A DNA stretch of 24,707 nt from Myxococcales bacterium (lineage in GTDB: Bacteria > Myxococcota_A > Bradymonadia > UBA4248): contig SFMP01000090.1 of NCBI GenBank assembly GCA_004554395.1, forward strand, positions 1 through 24,707, written 5' to 3'. Positions 18,259 through 24,707 of this stretch are shown here, piece by piece. Position 1 is the stretch's first letter; each line of letters opens with the position of its first letter. The notes below the pieces were generated by a model. The model worked only from the letters and a program-made list of their open reading frames with translations. It made no database searches and had not been told where the DNA came from. A program made the position numbers and the translations under genes.

Positions 18259-19404
18259 TTATTTGCCAGAATCCGTTTCATTTTGTTTGTGGCAACGGAT
18301 TTGGTATTTTGCCTCTTCGCCCTTGAGTTCGATCGTGCTCAAGAGATGGCACTGGTATTCGTCGCAGTCTGATCGACCGTTTTTGTCGTTATCTTCGCCA
18401 TCGGAGCAAGCCTCGAATTCTGCGGCGAGTTGCGCGAGTCGCGCGGCGGCCGGCAATTTGTCGAAGTTAGCTGGGCGTGGAGGCGGTTCTTTTGTGGCGT
18501 CTTTGCAGTGCTCGAATCCTTTGCACCCCGGTTCATCGCAGTCGGTGAGACCGTTCCAATCGTTGTCGATGCCATCGGAGCACAAATCTTCGGTGTCTTC
18601 GGATTGCTGGGCTTTAACTCCAGATTTATCGAAGAACTCCTTCGCTGCTTTGTATTCCGGGGATTCTGTGTTTGATGACGATTTGCCTTGGACGATCAGG
18701 CAATACTCTTTGACAGCACCGATGGCGCTTTTACTACAGTTGAAGTCGCCGCAGTCGGTGTAATCGTTACAATCGTTGTCTTTACCATCGGCGCAAGATT
18801 CGAGTGCTTCTTTGATGCATTCTTGGCTCGTTTTGTCTTCTGCAGAGCAATCGCCCTCTTTGCTTATCGTACCAGGGCATTTGATTTTTTTGCAATAATC
18901 GATGACGGCAGCAACAGGGCTATTTTTCTTACACGCATAGTCGTCACAGTCTTTGTGACCATTGCAGTCGTTATCGATGCCGTCGGAGCACGAGGCGATT
19001 GCCTCTTCAATGCATTCTTGGCTCGTTTTGTCTTCTGCAGAGCAATCGCCCTCTTTGCCTTGTGCGACGCAACAGACAGCCGTATTTTTGCAACTGTTGT
19101 CTTCGCAATCGATAAAGCCATTTCCGTTGTTGTCTTTACCATCGGAGCAGGTATAGATGTTATTCTCTTCCGTTGCGCAAACCGTTTCGGCAGGTCCGAG
19201 CGTGCCATCTAATCTCTTTGTTTGGCAACCAGGGTCTTCGCAATCGACGAGACCGTTACCGTCGTTATCGATGCCATCGGAACACGCCATAATCGTGTTT
19301 TCGTATACAGTATTTATGGTTTCGGATTCGCCATCGAGGCGACACCCAGTCATTGCCAGAGCAATGGCGGCAAAGGCAATAGAACCTACGAATAAATTCT
19401 TCAT
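18259..19404 (-). CDS. Cys-rich lipoprotein with six MopE-like CSDGxDNDxNG repeats
   Basis: The protein is 381 residues. The start at 19404 gives a lipoprotein signal peptide, MKNLFVGSIAFAAIALAMTGC, with Cys21 as the lipidation site, and has GAGG upstream at a usual distance; the longer reading adds 15 unrelated residues. Six copies of C-S/A-D-G-x-D-N-D/N-x-N-x3-D-C-x-D/E-x2-C are spread along the protein. The Asp/Asn spacing resembles a calcium-binding loop, and the paired Cys suggest disulphides. This putative metal-binding motif is common in surface and secreted proteins of Myxococcota-type bacteria and in MopE-like proteins. A 49-bp DNA repeat encodes two copies of EGDCSAEDKTSQEC between repeats. 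Likely role: a surface lipoprotein binding divalent metal; the actual function is unknown. Confidence 0.82.
   Translation of the reverse strand: MKNLFVGSIAFAAIALAMTGCRLDGESETINTVYENTIMACSDGIDNDGNGLVDCEDPGCQTKRLDGTLGPAETVCATEENNIYTCSDGKDNNGNGFIDCEDNSCKNTAVCCVAQGKEGDCSAEDKTSQECIEEAIASCSDGIDNDCNGHKDCDDYACKKNSPVAAVIDYCKKIKCPGTISKEGDCSAEDKTSQECIKEALESCADGKDNDCNDYTDCGDFNCSKSAIGAVKEYCLIVQGKSSSNTESPEYKAAKEFFDKSGVKAQQSEDTEDLCSDGIDNDWNGLTDCDEPGCKGFEHCKDATKEPPPRPANFDKLPAAARLAQLAAEFEACSDGEDNDKNGRSDCDEYQCHLLSTIELKGEEAKYQIRCHKQNETDSGK
18815..19058 (-). repeat. 49-bp direct repeat inside the MopE-like gene
   Basis: 18815-18863 and 19010-19058 are identical over 49 bases and start 195 bases (65 codons) apart. 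They encode the segment GKEGDCSAEDKTSQECI and its twin. The sequence between is diverged, so the identity points to recent duplication or gene conversion. Confidence 0.9.
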
Positions 19405-19433
19405 GAAACAACCCTCATCGTGATTCAGGATAA

Positions 19434-19454
19434 TCGAAGCACATAGCACTTCGA
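19434..19454. promoter_or_regulatory. Near-palindrome upstream of the MopE-like gene (possible operator)
   Basis: TCGAAG (19434-19439) and CTTCGA (19449-19454) flank a nine-base centre, 30 bases upstream of the start codon at 19404. A weak minus-strand promoter-like pair (TTGCTT, 17 bases, TATTTA) lies further upstream. This could be a regulator site or an mRNA leader stem. Confidence 0.3.
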
Positions 19455-19561
19455 CGTGCGTGGCTCAATTCGACAAAGCGCTCTCTAAATAATCCCATCG
19501 ATAAAGACAAGCAATATTTGTTTCAATTCGGAAAAAGGGCACGTATATGGGTGTTATCGAT

Positions 19562-20884
19562 TTATCGGGAGACTTTTGGCAGCGAGACGCTCGACCATGA
19601 GATTTGTGCTTTATCGCCGATGATTTCGCAAGGGTCGAGTCGCATTTGCAATTGTTTTGTTTTGTCGTCGTTGGCGATGGGCACGAGGGCTTGAATGTGG
19701 AAGATGTGGGAGGCGAGGTTTTCGAGTTCAGCGATGATATCGACGGATTTTTCGCGCGTGACGCAACTGTCGCGGTATCGTTGTTCGAGGGCTTCGCGAT
19801 CGGATGTCCATGTTTTATTTCGCAGAGCCGAGGTGAAGACGTCGATCGTATGCGGATTTGGGGCATAGAAAGCGACGACGCTTTTGCCGGCATCGTTGGA
19901 GACCGATAAGATCCGCAAAGTATCGGCATCGGGGGAGATATGGGTCATGAGCGCTTCGAGTGCGACTTGGCCATTGGGTGAACACGTCGTCGAGAAATAG
20001 ATTCGCAGATTGCATTCGCCTTTGCGAACATAGGTGAGGACGTCGCGTGGTAGCGATTCGAAGTCGATGATGATGGCGCCGCGTTGTTGCCATTCGTAGA
20101 GCGTTTTTTTGCTCCAATTCGAACGTGTGAAAGTTTGGTTGGTGAGTCGGAGAGAGGCGACGCGGGCGGGTTGAATATCGGCGGGTACGAGAGCGCCCGA
20201 GATATTGGCGAAGTAGAGGTCGGCGCCGGTGAGTATGGCTTGATCGAGGTTGGCGAAGCTGAGATTGGCGCCGCGCAAGTTTGCGCCGGTGAGGTTGGCT
20301 TGTTCGAGGTCGGCGGCTTCGAGCTTGCACCAGCTCATTTGTGCCCAATTGAGCCGAGTATCGGTCATATTTGCCCACGAACAGCTGGCTCCAGTAAGGA
20401 CGCAATTCATCATGGCGGCGCCCGAAAAATCGACGCATTCGAGATTTGCCGATTCCATGCGAGCGGCAGTGGCGTTGATGTCGATCATGATGGCGCCGAG
20501 GCAGTCGGCGTCGTCGAGGCGTGAGCGCAACATGAGTGCGTGAGTGAAATTGGTCGCTCGCGCGAGCGATTTGCGCAAATCGATGCCGACGAGGTCGGTG
20601 TTGGTGAAGTCGGCTCGGGATATGTCGGCTTTGGAAAGGTTGGCGCGCGAGAGCGATGCTTGCGATAGTTTGGCTTCGGTCAAAATCGACGATTTCATGC
20701 TCGCCGAACGGAGATTGGCTCCGACGAGACTCGCTCGCGAGAGATCGATGTCGTCGAGGATGCAATTCGACAAATCGATGCCGTCGAGTTGCCATCCGCA
20801 AAACTCCCTGTTCCCTTCCTCGTAAGATTTTAAGAGCATAGCGCGTTTGTCTTGCATTACTGCTCCCGTATCTGCGCAATTCAT
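19562..20884 (-). CDS. Pentapeptide-repeat protein with unrecognised C-terminal domain
   Basis: The protein is 440 residues. Residues 31-232 are continuous A(D/N)LxxA-type pentapeptide repeats (for example ANLSKADISRADF and ANLTGANLRGANLSFANL), which fold as a right-handed beta-helix. The remaining 200 or so residues (about 255-440) are a mixed alpha/beta region that I do not recognise. No signal peptide is present, so it is probably cytoplasmic. ATG 20884 is chosen because GGAG lies 7 bases upstream and the longer reading would begin inside the promoter at 20932-20960. It has its own promoter and lies divergently from the lipoprotein at 21267. Roles of such proteins range from protein binding to DNA mimicry, and none can be assigned here. 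Confidence 0.82.
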   Translation of the reverse strand: MNCADTGAVMQDKRAMLLKSYEEGNREFCGWQLDGIDLSNCILDDIDLSRASLVGANLRSASMKSSILTEAKLSQASLSRANLSKADISRADFTNTDLVGIDLRKSLARATNFTHALMLRSRLDDADCLGAIMIDINATAARMESANLECVDFSGAAMMNCVLTGASCSWANMTDTRLNWAQMSWCKLEAADLEQANLTGANLRGANLSFANLDQAILTGADLYFANISGALVPADIQPARVASLRLTNQTFTRSNWSKKTLYEWQQRGAIIIDFESLPRDVLTYVRKGECNLRIYFSTTCSPNGQVALEALMTHISPDADTLRILSVSNDAGKSVVAFYAPNPHTIDVFTSALRNKTWTSDREALEQRYRDSCVTREKSVDIIAELENLASHIFHIQALVPIANDDKTKQLQMRLDPCEIIGDKAQISWSSVSLPKVSR

Positions 20885-20931
20885 CGTGTTTCTCCAAGTG
20901 CTCTTTGCACCTGTATCGTATTGAAAGGCTA

Positions 20932-20960
20932 ATTCTAGCATCGATATATATGTAGGTCAA
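20932..20960 (-). promoter_or_regulatory. Sigma-70-like promoter of the pentapeptide gene
   Basis: On the minus strand TTGACC (20960-20955) is followed after exactly 17 bases by TAGAAT (20937-20932). Transcription would start near 20925, about 40 bases before the ATG at 20884. Confidence 0.65.
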
Positions 20961-21024
20961 AAACTAAAACCGACTTAAGACACAATGTGTGTGTGAATAT
21001 GATACGCCGGCTTAGTTCCGCGAA

Positions 21025-21055
21025 AATGTGAGCGGTGTGCTACGCACACCTACAT
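21025..21055. repeat. Hairpin in the divergent region
   Basis: GGTGTGC (21034-21040), loop TAC, GCACACC (21044-21050) form a perfect 7-bp stem. AATGT and ACATT can extend it beyond a small internal loop. No T-run follows on either strand. Confidence 0.6.
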
Positions 21056-21266
21056 TGCACCTTATAGTCTAACCCATTTGAAAAGGCAACGTCTCTTTTA
21101 TTTTTCGCTCGGAGAATTCTCTTCGCATTTTTAGGCAAAGCAGATTAAATTCTTGCGGTTGCACGAGCCTCGATTGCTTTCATATCGATGGTGGAGCACG
21201 GGGGTGGAGCACGGGGGTAAAGTACGGGGCATGAAGAGAAATTTGAGGCTTGTTTGAGTTATCGAT

Positions 21267-21635
21267 ATGACCAAAGTGATCGAATACGGCATAGTGCTCG
21301 GTTTATGTATGGGCGCGTTGGCGTCGATGGGATGTGAGGAGGTGCCCGAGCGTCGAGTTTCGCATTTCGATTTGGCAGAAGACGCCTATCGAAGTGGGCA
21401 ATACGAGTTGGCGCATCAACATTACGGCGTGTTTTTGCGCCAAAACCCCGATCCGCAGTTGGCGCGATTGGCCGAACGCCGCATATTGTCGATAGAACGC
21501 GAGATCGAATGCGTTTTAGGCAAGAAAAATGGTCCGCGTCCGGCATACGTACAGCGAACCGATGACGGCGAAAACGTGCCGACGCAATATCCGCGGGTTC
21601 TCAATCGGGCTGGGCGGGCACAAATGCGCGAGTAA
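21267..21635 (+). CDS. Small lipoprotein, TPR-like
   Basis: The protein is 122 residues. The signal peptide MTKVIEYGIVLGLCMGALASMGC ends with a lipobox-like SMGC (Cys23). Residues about 33-75 (FDLAEDAYRSGQYELAHQHYGVFLRQNPD) look like one tetratricopeptide-type helical hairpin, as in small outer-membrane assembly or scaffolding lipoproteins. The C-terminal 40 residues are polar and without a recognised fold. The next gene begins within about 60 bases, followed by an ABC ATPase and a second lipoprotein on the same strand, which suggests an operon. The function is not known. Confidence 0.7.
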   Translation: MTKVIEYGIVLGLCMGALASMGCEEVPERRVSHFDLAEDAYRSGQYELAHQHYGVFLRQNPDPQLARLAERRILSIEREIECVLGKKNGPRPAYVQRTDDGENVPTQYPRVLNRAGRAQMRE

Positions 21636-21697
21636 TGGGGGAGCCGGGCGCATGCGATTTGGCGTGATGAATGATGGTGTACCCGAGAGGGGGAAAT

Positions 21698-22996
21698 TTG
21701 AGTAACGCATTAAATATTCTTCGAAGAAAGGTGCCGATGAAGGTAATTTTATCTTATTTCATCGGTTTAATTCTGATTTTTATTCTATCGTCGTTTATGG
21801 TTATCGATTTATCGTCGATAACGCCCGAGCATCCCGGTGGATCGATGCTCGAAGTTGCGTTTTGGTTGACGTCGATGGCATCGGCTTTTTTGACGTTTAT
21901 CATCACCGATGTTTTGTTTCGCAGTCGCGAATCTCGGTTATTGTCGTCGTTTCCCGTAGCCCCATTGCGTTTATTCGATTTTCAGATGGGTCGAGTTTTT
22001 CGAGCGATTGGTGCAGTTTCGGGCGTTTATATGGCGTTTTGGGGAGCGCATTTGCTCGAGAATCCGAGCGTTTTTGCCCCAGTGATGGCGATATTCCCGA
22101 TAGGGCTAGGCGTGTGTGGTATCGTGTCGGCGGCGATAACGATGTATGTGGGGAATCAGGTGTCGCAATCGACCGAGGTATCGGGATCGCAAGCGATGGC
22201 ATTTAGCACGGCGCCGGCGATTGCCTTGGCTGTATCGCTCATGCTCAACCTCATGCTCAAGCTGTTGGCGGAGGCATTGCTCAAGCCCAATTATGCCAAT
22301 GCCGCGATAACGGCGCTTGGGATCGTCGGCATGGTGACGGTCGTGGCTTGGATCTATGCTCGCTATATGTTTAAACGCCGATACTACGCCGTTTATGCAT
22401 CGTTTTGCGATATCGATAGCATCGTCATCAATGGCGATTATGCTTTTTTAGACGGCAAATGTGCCGAGAAGATGCTCAAAGCCCCGCTCGCTGGGGCACT
22501 TCGATTGGGATGGGTGGAGCAATATCGCCGGCGCCATGGCATGGCAAATCTCCTCGTCGTGACATTTGCCCTGATCATGGGGATTTATTTGTCGCAGGTG
22601 CCTGCGTCGTTGGAGCAGCTGTGTTTGCCGTGTATTGCGCCCGTCGTGATATTGCTCTTTTCGAAGCCGTGGGTTTCGTTGCTCGAACCAGCGCTCTATA
22701 GCGGTGCATTCGATGCGTTTGCTATTCCTGAGTCGACGTGTGCCAAATCGCGCGTGATGGCGTGTTTGCAAATCATGGCTATGCCGTGTTTTGCATTGGG
22801 CGCGGCAGTCGCCGTTCCGTTTGGCATGCAGATGGGGTTTGCGGGCGGTTGCTGGATGTTTGCGATGTGCGTTGGATTATCGGCAGTGATGGGGTTGGGG
22901 ATGAGCTTATTATCGCAGAAAATTCGCAATTATTCGACGATGATGAAATTGAATTACGGATTAGCAGGGATATTTTTAATTTTCGTCGTTTTGTAG
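21698..22996 (+). CDS. Polytopic membrane protein, probable ABC transporter permease
   Basis: The protein is about 432 residues with roughly ten to twelve hydrophobic segments and no recognised enzymatic motif. The ABC ATPase that follows 113 bases later suggests it is the membrane partner of an ABC-2-like exporter, though I do not recognise a standard permease family. Start choice is uncertain. TTG 21698 has GAGG 7 bases upstream. ATG 21737 has AAAGG 5 bases upstream and would start at the first membrane segment (MKVILSYF). ATG 21671 lacks a ribosome-binding site. The short cytoplasmic N-terminus (SNALNILRRKVP) is basic, as expected before a first helix. Confidence 0.65.
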   Translation: MSNALNILRRKVPMKVILSYFIGLILIFILSSFMVIDLSSITPEHPGGSMLEVAFWLTSMASAFLTFIITDVLFRSRESRLLSSFPVAPLRLFDFQMGRVFRAIGAVSGVYMAFWGAHLLENPSVFAPVMAIFPIGLGVCGIVSAAITMYVGNQVSQSTEVSGSQAMAFSTAPAIALAVSLMLNLMLKLLAEALLKPNYANAAITALGIVGMVTVVAWIYARYMFKRRYYAVYASFCDIDSIVINGDYAFLDGKCAEKMLKAPLAGALRLGWVEQYRRRHGMANLLVVTFALIMGIYLSQVPASLEQLCLPCIAPVVILLFSKPWVSLLEPALYSGAFDAFAIPESTCAKSRVMACLQIMAMPCFALGAAVAVPFGMQMGFAGGCWMFAMCVGLSAVMGLGMSLLSQKIRNYSTMMKLNYGLAGIFLIFVVL

Positions 22997-23109
22997 ATGG
23001 CGAACGCATAGCAAGCGATGGGTTAAAGTGGAAAGAGTGTTCGAGAATTGTAGAAGGGTGTTCAAGACTGTAGAAATCGAGATAAGCGAGAAGACGAAGG
23101 TAATTGGCT

Positions 23110-23928
23110 ATGGAAATACAATCATCGGATAAAGTGATCGACGTTTTATCGATCGACAAGATGGTGAAATCGTTTGGGAAGAAGCGCGCCGTCGACGAAT
23201 TGTCGATGAAGATAGGCGCCGGAGAGGCGGTGGCATTTATTGGTCAGAACGGCGCGGGGAAATCGACGACGATGCGCGCGATTGCGGGATTGACGAAGAT
23301 CGATAGCGGTTCGGTGTCGATTATGGGGCAAGATGTCGCCACGAATCCGATCGAGGCTCGCAAGCATCTTGGTTACGTTTCGCAAGACCTCGCTTTGTAT
23401 CAATACCTCACGGGTGAAGAGTTTTTGACTTTAGCCGGTCGGATTCGCGAGGTTGCCCCCGATGAGATGGCATCATCGATCGAGTTTTTGCTCGATCTCT
23501 GCGATCTCAAAGACGTTCGTCATCGCATGATTCGCGAGTATTCTGGCGGTATGGCTCGAAAAATGGCCATGGCAGGGGCGTTGATAGGGAAGCCGAAGCT
23601 CGTCGTGCTCGATGAGTCTTTTGTCGGGCTGGATCCGGAGAGCACGTTTAAGATAGGGAATTATCTTCGAACTTATGTTGAGTCGGGCAGATCGATATTG
23701 ATGTCGAGCCATATATTGGAAATGTTGCACGGTCTTTGTACGCGCTTTTTTATCCTCCACCATGGAAAATGCGTTGCCGACGTATCGCGCAGCGAGATCG
23801 ATGAAATATGCCAGAGCGAAGAAACGCCCAATATGACGGCTTACTATTTGAAGATGACGGGACAATCGGCGTTAATCGAGGCGTTTCGGCAGCGCAAGTC
23901 GCAGGCACTTTGTGGGCAAGTCGAATAG
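23110..23928 (+). CDS. ABC transporter ATP-binding protein
   Basis: The protein is 272 residues and all nucleotide-binding motifs are intact: Walker A GQNGAGKST (45-53), Q-loop Gln92, signature YSGGM (144-148), Walker B LVVLDE (164-169) with D-loop GLD, and switch His201. It matches the single-domain, ABC-2/CcmA-like exporters (EARKHLGYVSQDLALYQYLTGEEFL). ATG 23110 is preferred over TTG 23104 because AAGG is then 9 bases upstream. It probably energises the membrane protein encoded just before it. The C-terminal 50 residues are unlike the core. The next gene begins 19 bases later, so co-transcription is likely. The substrate is unknown. Confidence 0.92.
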   Translation: MEIQSSDKVIDVLSIDKMVKSFGKKRAVDELSMKIGAGEAVAFIGQNGAGKSTTMRAIAGLTKIDSGSVSIMGQDVATNPIEARKHLGYVSQDLALYQYLTGEEFLTLAGRIREVAPDEMASSIEFLLDLCDLKDVRHRMIREYSGGMARKMAMAGALIGKPKLVVLDESFVGLDPESTFKIGNYLRTYVESGRSILMSSHILEMLHGLCTRFFILHHGKCVADVSRSEIDEICQSEETPNMTAYYLKMTGQSALIEAFRQRKSQALCGQVE

Positions 23929-23947
23929 GGTGAACAGAGGGGCATCG

Positions 23948-24707
23948 ATGCGGAGCAATATCGTGGTGATCGCCTTGTTGGCGAGTGTTTGCGCGCAGTT
24001 TGGTTGCGCAAGCGAATCGAATCAGATGGTCGTGCCGACGTATAAGACGGTGTTTTCGCAGATGCCCGAGGCGCAAGAGAAGTCGCGAACGGCGTTATTG
24101 AGCGCGTATCCGGAGTTGACGCCCGATCAGATCGAGGCGATTTATTCGGTGCCGCGGGCCGTATTCGTGACCGAAGCGGCACGGCACCGGACTTATGACG
24201 ATTTGGCATTGCCGATTGGGAGTGGGCAAATGACGCTCAAGCTGTCGGATATCGCCTTTTTATTGACGCGTATTCCCATGCGTCCGACGGCGAATGTCTT
24301 GGAAATCGGCACGGGAACGGGGTATTTTTCGGCAGTATTGAGCCGTCTCGTCGCCAAAGTCTATACGGTCGAATGGGTAGAGTATTTGTCGGAAATCGCT
24401 CGGCAATGGATTGATCGATTGAACATTGCAAATGTTAGCATACGCACGGGCGATGGAATTGTGGGATGGGAACGACATGCCCCCTACGATGCCATATTGG
24501 TGACGGCGAGTTTGAAAGGCATACCCAAGGCGTATTTCGATCAGCTCAAGCCAGAAGGGTATTTGGCAATCGCCACTATCGAAGACGTTAACTTGACACA
24601 ATGGCATGTTTACCAAAAAAAGGGCGATGAACTCGTCGAAATTGCTACGAAGAATACGCCTGTTTCGGCGATGGTCGTCGTCGATGAGAACGTCGAATAT
24701 TTCGATC
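23948..24707 (+). CDS. Putative lipid-anchored protein-L-isoaspartate O-methyltransferase-like protein (3' end beyond window)
   Basis: The 253 residues visible have no stop before the window ends. The N-terminus MRSNIVVIALLASVCAQFGC looks like a short lipoprotein signal ending at Cys20 (lipobox QFGC, non-classical). The rest resembles protein-L-isoaspartate O-methyltransferase (PIMT): ALPIGSGQMT (87-96) matches the family's substrate-side motif. VLEIGTGTGYFSAVLS (117-132) is the SAM-binding motif, YDAILVTAS (180-188) and LKPEGYLAIA (200-209) are later family motifs. PIMT repairs damaged Asp/Asn residues using SAM. A good ribosome-binding site, AGAGGGG, lies 5 bases before the ATG, 19 bases after the ABC ATPase stop. 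An envelope location is odd, since SAM is cytoplasmic. Confidence 0.78.
   Translation, partial: MRSNIVVIALLASVCAQFGCASESNQMVVPTYKTVFSQMPEAQEKSRTALLSAYPELTPDQIEAIYSVPRAVFVTEAARHRTYDDLALPIGSGQMTLKLSDIAFLLTRIPMRPTANVLEIGTGTGYFSAVLSRLVAKVYTVEWVEYLSEIARQWIDRLNIANVSIRTGDGIVGWERHAPYDAILVTASLKGIPKAYFDQLKPEGYLAIATIEDVNLTQWHVYQKKGDELVEIATKNTPVSAMVVVDENVEYFD

Larger units (their letters stand above)
20885..21266. other. Divergent intergenic region
   Basis: No gene is seen in these 382 bases. They contain the minus-strand promoter of the pentapeptide gene (20932-20960), a hairpin at 21025-21055, and three imperfect 14-bp tandem copies of GGTGGAGCACGG-like sequence near 21190-21230. No clear plus-strand promoter for the lipoprotein at 21267 was found. 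Confidence 0.6.

Noticed and set aside
19815..20960. Minus-strand 381-codon frame overlapping the pentapeptide gene
   Set aside because: It is an Arg/His/Ser-rich shadow in another frame. The pentapeptide frame has the periodic repeat pattern, ribosome-binding site and promoter.

Overview
The window looks like chromosome of a Gram-negative bacterium. The support is a periplasmic Skp/OmpH-type chaperone, an O-antigen ligase/polymerase-family protein, a lipid II flippase and several lipid-anchored envelope proteins. Cys-rich lipoproteins with repeated C-S-D-G-x-D-N-D-x-N-G units, pre-peptidase C-terminal (PPC)-like lipoproteins and a CDP-alcohol phosphatidyltransferase fusion suggest a delta-proteobacterial lineage (Myxococcota/Bradymonadota type). 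That placement is inference from gene content only. No tRNA, rRNA, insertion sequence, integrase or CRISPR array was seen.

Layout. 1-568: non-coding, G/T-rich, with direct repeats, hairpins and a sigma-70-like promoter for secA. 569-6873 (+): secA with a long repetitive acidic tail, a terminator, then dapF and murJ overlapping by one base. 6874-6986: convergent gap with hairpins. 6987-10541 (-): a PhnW-like class V aminotransferase and two CDP-alcohol phosphatidyltransferases, one carrying an N-terminal nucleotidyltransferase-like domain; together they look like a lipid head-group pathway. 10814-13126 (-): O-antigen ligase family protein and an FkbM methyltransferase. 13127-13985: an 860-base divergent gap holding a 70-bp tandem array and four further hairpins of one structural family. 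13986-16614 (+): skp with a clear terminator, then a lipoprotein with four PPC-like repeats. 16679-18122 (-): an unknown membrane protein and uridine kinase. 18259-20884 (-): a MopE-like Cys-rich lipoprotein and a pentapeptide-repeat protein. 21267-24707 (+): small lipoprotein, membrane protein, ABC ATPase and a putative lipid-anchored isoaspartyl methyltransferase cut by the window edge.

Most genes serve the cell envelope: protein export (SecA), peptidoglycan precursors (DapF, MurJ), outer-membrane protein folding (Skp), phospholipid head groups, surface polysaccharide, and lipoproteins. Two things stand out. One is a family of hairpins with a constant bulged G and TAT/ATA core but different, co-varying arms. 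The other is the recurrence of in-frame tandem duplications within genes (secA, murJ, the MopE-like gene).
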